64,000 nt of DNA, taken from the NCBI GenBank assembly GCA_019914945.1, contig CM034101.1, positions 15,635,188 through 15,699,187 on the forward strand, written 5' to 3'. The position numbers were made by a program, and so were the translations under genes. Source of the DNA: Typha latifolia (taxonomy: Eukaryota > Streptophyta > Magnoliopsida > Poales > Typhaceae). Positions within the stretch are counted from its first letter, which is position 1. Every line of letters starts with the position of its first letter. Below the pieces are notes generated by a model. It searched no databases and was not told where the DNA came from. It saw nothing but the letters and a program-made list of their open reading frames with translations. Of this stretch, positions 61,455 to 64,000 are shown piece by piece.

Positions 61455-63607
61455 CTAATACCTACTGATCAACACAAAATCATCATCATCAAGAACTTGC
61501 ACATCTTTTCCCCCCACAAAATTCTCGCGTCCGATTGCTTCAACTATTCTGACAAATTCAATTCTCTTTGCAAGGGGAAGAGGAACATAAGGCAACCTGA
61601 AAACAGGTCTTATCACCCCAAGCTGAGCTAGAGCAGTATTAAGACCTATAGGATTTGGCTCGCAGAATAGCCATTTAATTAAAGGCATCAGCTTTGCATT
61701 CAATGAAGAATTCTTCCCCTCAAACATGAGGTCATGCATCAGACCAGGAACAAGGTTACTTGTAACAGAAATTACTCCAGTGGCACCATATTCCCACCTA
61801 GAATCATGACACTCGTCGTCATTCCCACTCCATATCACTATACCTCGATCTACATAAGCTTTAATCCTATCATTTCCGACGCACTCCTTAACACCTGCCA
61901 TATTTGCATTCTCGGAAACTGTATGTATAACAGGAGGAGGAATGTCTTGCCCAGTCCTAGAGGGCACATTGTAAATGATTGTTGGGCCCATTGAGAGGAC
62001 AGTCTCAAAATGAGAGACCAATCCTTGCATTGATGTCTTTCCATAGTAAGGATTTATATGAAGAGCTGCATGCATACCTACAGCAAAGCCCTGCTCAGTT
62101 GCATGAACTGCTTCTCTTGTCGAATTGCTTCCTGTGTTGCCTATCACTTTGATTGATGTGCCAAAGCAATTAACAGTATGCCCAATGAGCATGATATGTT
62201 CATCCCAGCTCATGAGGTGACCTTCTCCTGTTGTTCCTCCAACAATTACCCCTTCAGCACCACCAAGAATCTGCATGTGCATCAAGGAATCATATGCTTC
62301 TAGGTCAAATCTCCCATCCGGCAAATAAGGGGTTTTTATTGCTGTAATTAGTCGGAGGCTTTTAATATCATCCACTGAGGTTCTGCAGAGCCAAAATCAA
62401 GAGTTCAGCAGAAGATTATGTAGGTGGGAAGAAAGCCTTCAAACAATCACGTGCACAATGGAGCTTTTTAATAGTTGTTTAACATGATAATGAAAAATAT
62501 ATATGTAAACAAAATCATAAATTCCTTAAAATTTAAGTAAAGAAAGAAAGAAAATTATCACAGAAATGCAAATGCCAATTCCAGACGAATCCTAACAGAA
62601 CCTCTTTGGACAAATACTGATAGATTCCTGAATTCGCTATATCACTTATAGGAATACGGAGGATGCACAAAAGGCAGCACAATAAGACGACTGAAAAAAC
62701 ACTTCACATCTCCTTCAAGTATATCAGAAACCTGTTCTTAATCTCGAGACTCCGCATAGGAAGATGATGATTTAGAGTAACAGCTGCTTCTGGAGATGTC
62801 CATCTTCTGGTCCTGGATGAGTTTATGAGGATAAAACATTAGATCACACATATATTTGTGAAATCAAACAGGCTGAGAAAAACAGTCTTAAGACAATTAT
62901 TGAGCTTTGTTAAACTTCCTTTAGTAGAAAATGCTCCCAACTCATATGAGAGATGATGCACCCTAAATCAAAGTTTTTGAGAACTGCCTTGCAAAAGATA
63001 ATGAAATAATATAGCTGACCCTAAATATCATATCGCAATGAGAAAAGGGCAAAAAAGTATCTATGAACATAATAATACAGATTAGCAAGCATGCAAGTTC
63101 TCTACAAGGTTTTAATTATTCAAAAATGGAGATAATTGAAACCTAGAAGCATATTAACGTCAGTTAACTTTGGTCAAAGACGGATTTAATATATTTTAAA
63201 AGGTAAACTAAGTCAATAACACAACTCTATGCCAAAAATTCTTCTTTCCAGTGGCATTTGCTGATTTCTCTATTCCTCTTCAAGAAAACGCAACGACACT
63301 CGCCATTGCTCTATCAAGGTCATCACTGCGGTCCTCACTGGTATATGCGGTCACAAAATCCCTAAAGCATTATTAAAAACATATCTATACCTTATCAATT
63401 AAAAAAAGAATCATTTTTTAGTAATAGAATACATTTCAGATCTTAGAAGCAACTCATCTACATTAAAAAAAAAAAAAAAAAAAACCGATGCAAAGAAGCC
63501 CACCTCTGATAGATGCCCCCTACGGGAGAACAGGGTTTCAGCCCGAATCTCAAGGATGCGGCATCCCTGGAGCACAAGCTTTGGTTCATCAGCAACAAAG
63601 ACGACAT
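61455..63607 (-). CDS. DHDPS: Chloroplast 4-hydroxy-tetrahydrodipicolinate synthase (DHDPS)
   Basis: DHDPS condenses pyruvate with aspartate semialdehyde, the first committed and lysine-inhibited step of plastid lysine synthesis. Three minus-strand exons, 63607-63504, 62812-62732 and 62382-61455, join in frame to 370 residues. Exon 1 is a plastid transit peptide ([20 protein letters not shown]). Exon 2 encodes [20 protein letters not shown], and exon 3 the whole DapA barrel from [20 protein letters not shown]. Schiff-base Lys227 lies in GVKECVG and catalytic Tyr199 in [16 protein letters not shown] and [11 protein letters not shown] are intact. The C-terminus [11 protein letters not shown] is characteristic of the plant enzyme. 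The frame of exon 3 seems to start at a GTG (62375), but the splice site and the two upstream exons show it is internal. Confidence 0.95.
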
Positions 63608-64000
63608 CCTTATATGCTAATCTCTCCCAGTTGCCAAGAGTAAGAACAAGAACAAAAAAGGTATCAGCAGCTTTCGAACGGCGAAGCGAGGGCAAAGGAT
63701 TCAAATCAAAGAAGTACGAATCGAAGTCGGAGGAGTGGCGGCTGTGGTGGTAGCCGGGGAGGAGAAGTAGATGACAGACGAGTCGTGAGGGAAGAGGATT
63801 AGGAAGGAGTTCACCATATGGTATGGGTTATTCGAGACTGGTATATTTCCGAGGGGGAGGCGCAGGAGAGGTTGTGGGCGGGGAAAGAGCGCGACTCTTT
63901 TTAGGGTTTCCGGTTTATAGCGCAGTGCTAAAAGCCTTAAAAGAGTAACTCCATTAACGTAGGATTTGTCACTTTTAATGTGTAGATTGTAATATTCATC
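63608..64000. other. DHDPS leader and promoter region
   Basis: Contains the 5' leader and proximal promoter of DHDPS, read on the minus strand. An 18-A run (about 63466-63483) lies just inside intron 1. No other gene is visible before the window ends. Confidence 0.5.

Noticed and set aside
1..64000. CRISPR arrays, rRNA, tRNA genes, intact LTR retrotransposons
   Set aside because: No regularly spaced repeats, no rRNA sequence, no paired A and B boxes with a cloverleaf, and no gag-pol frames were found by reading both strands.

Overview
The window is nuclear DNA from a flowering plant, most likely a monocot. Evidence for a plant: spliced genes with GT-AG introns, chloroplast transit peptides, a GRF gene with a miR396 site, a class I TCP gene, P69- and SBT1-type subtilases, a fasciclin-like arabinogalactan protein and plant MITE-type elements. 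Evidence for a monocot is weaker and inferred: very GC-rich single-exon genes (TCP, FLA, subtilases) lie in AT-rich intergenic DNA. I cannot name the species.

Layout. 1-3090 (+): 3' part of a large UBC23-like ubiquitin-conjugating enzyme gene. 3091-11513: gene-poor DNA with at least three MITE-like elements, a 7-bp tandem repeat and a GC-rich stretch holding four class I TCP-type sites. 11514-12515 (+): a TCP9/TCP19-like transcription factor. 14732-17666 (+): NRS/ER, the last step of UDP-L-rhamnose synthesis. 18451-24038 (-): a tandem pair of P69-like subtilases, one disrupted by a 20-bp deletion and one intact, with the footprint of a third duplication unit beside them. 25133-28901 (+): copper chaperone for superoxide dismutase, with a miR398-type site. 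29198-31528 (-): SBT1.3-like subtilase. 35780-36192 (-): NEET iron-sulfur protein. 37773-39041 (-): FLA8-like arabinogalactan protein. 44482-45417 (+): growth-regulating factor. 47433-52113 (+): Vms1/ANKZF1-type peptidyl-tRNA hydrolase of ribosome quality control. 52191-52767 (-): decayed fragment of a TVP38/TMEM64 (VTT-domain) gene. 53860-60208 (+): FHA-domain coiled-coil protein. 61455-63607 (-): chloroplast dihydrodipicolinate synthase of lysine synthesis.

The genes are independent single-function units, not an operon or pathway cluster. The gene order is informative. FLA8, GRF9, an FHA gene and DHDPS2 are neighbours on Arabidopsis chromosome 2, and NEET and SBT1.3 are neighbours on chromosome 5, as I recall the locus numbers. 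The window therefore appears to keep two ancient syntenic blocks. Multi-exon models were built by hand from reading frame, GT-AG sites and family knowledge; every junction given preserves the frame.

I found no CRISPR array, rRNA, convincing tRNA, intact retrotransposon or undescribed molecular system. The most useful less obvious results are the VTT pseudogene, the subtilase duplication footprint, the two microRNA sites, the TCP-site cluster and the syntenic blocks.
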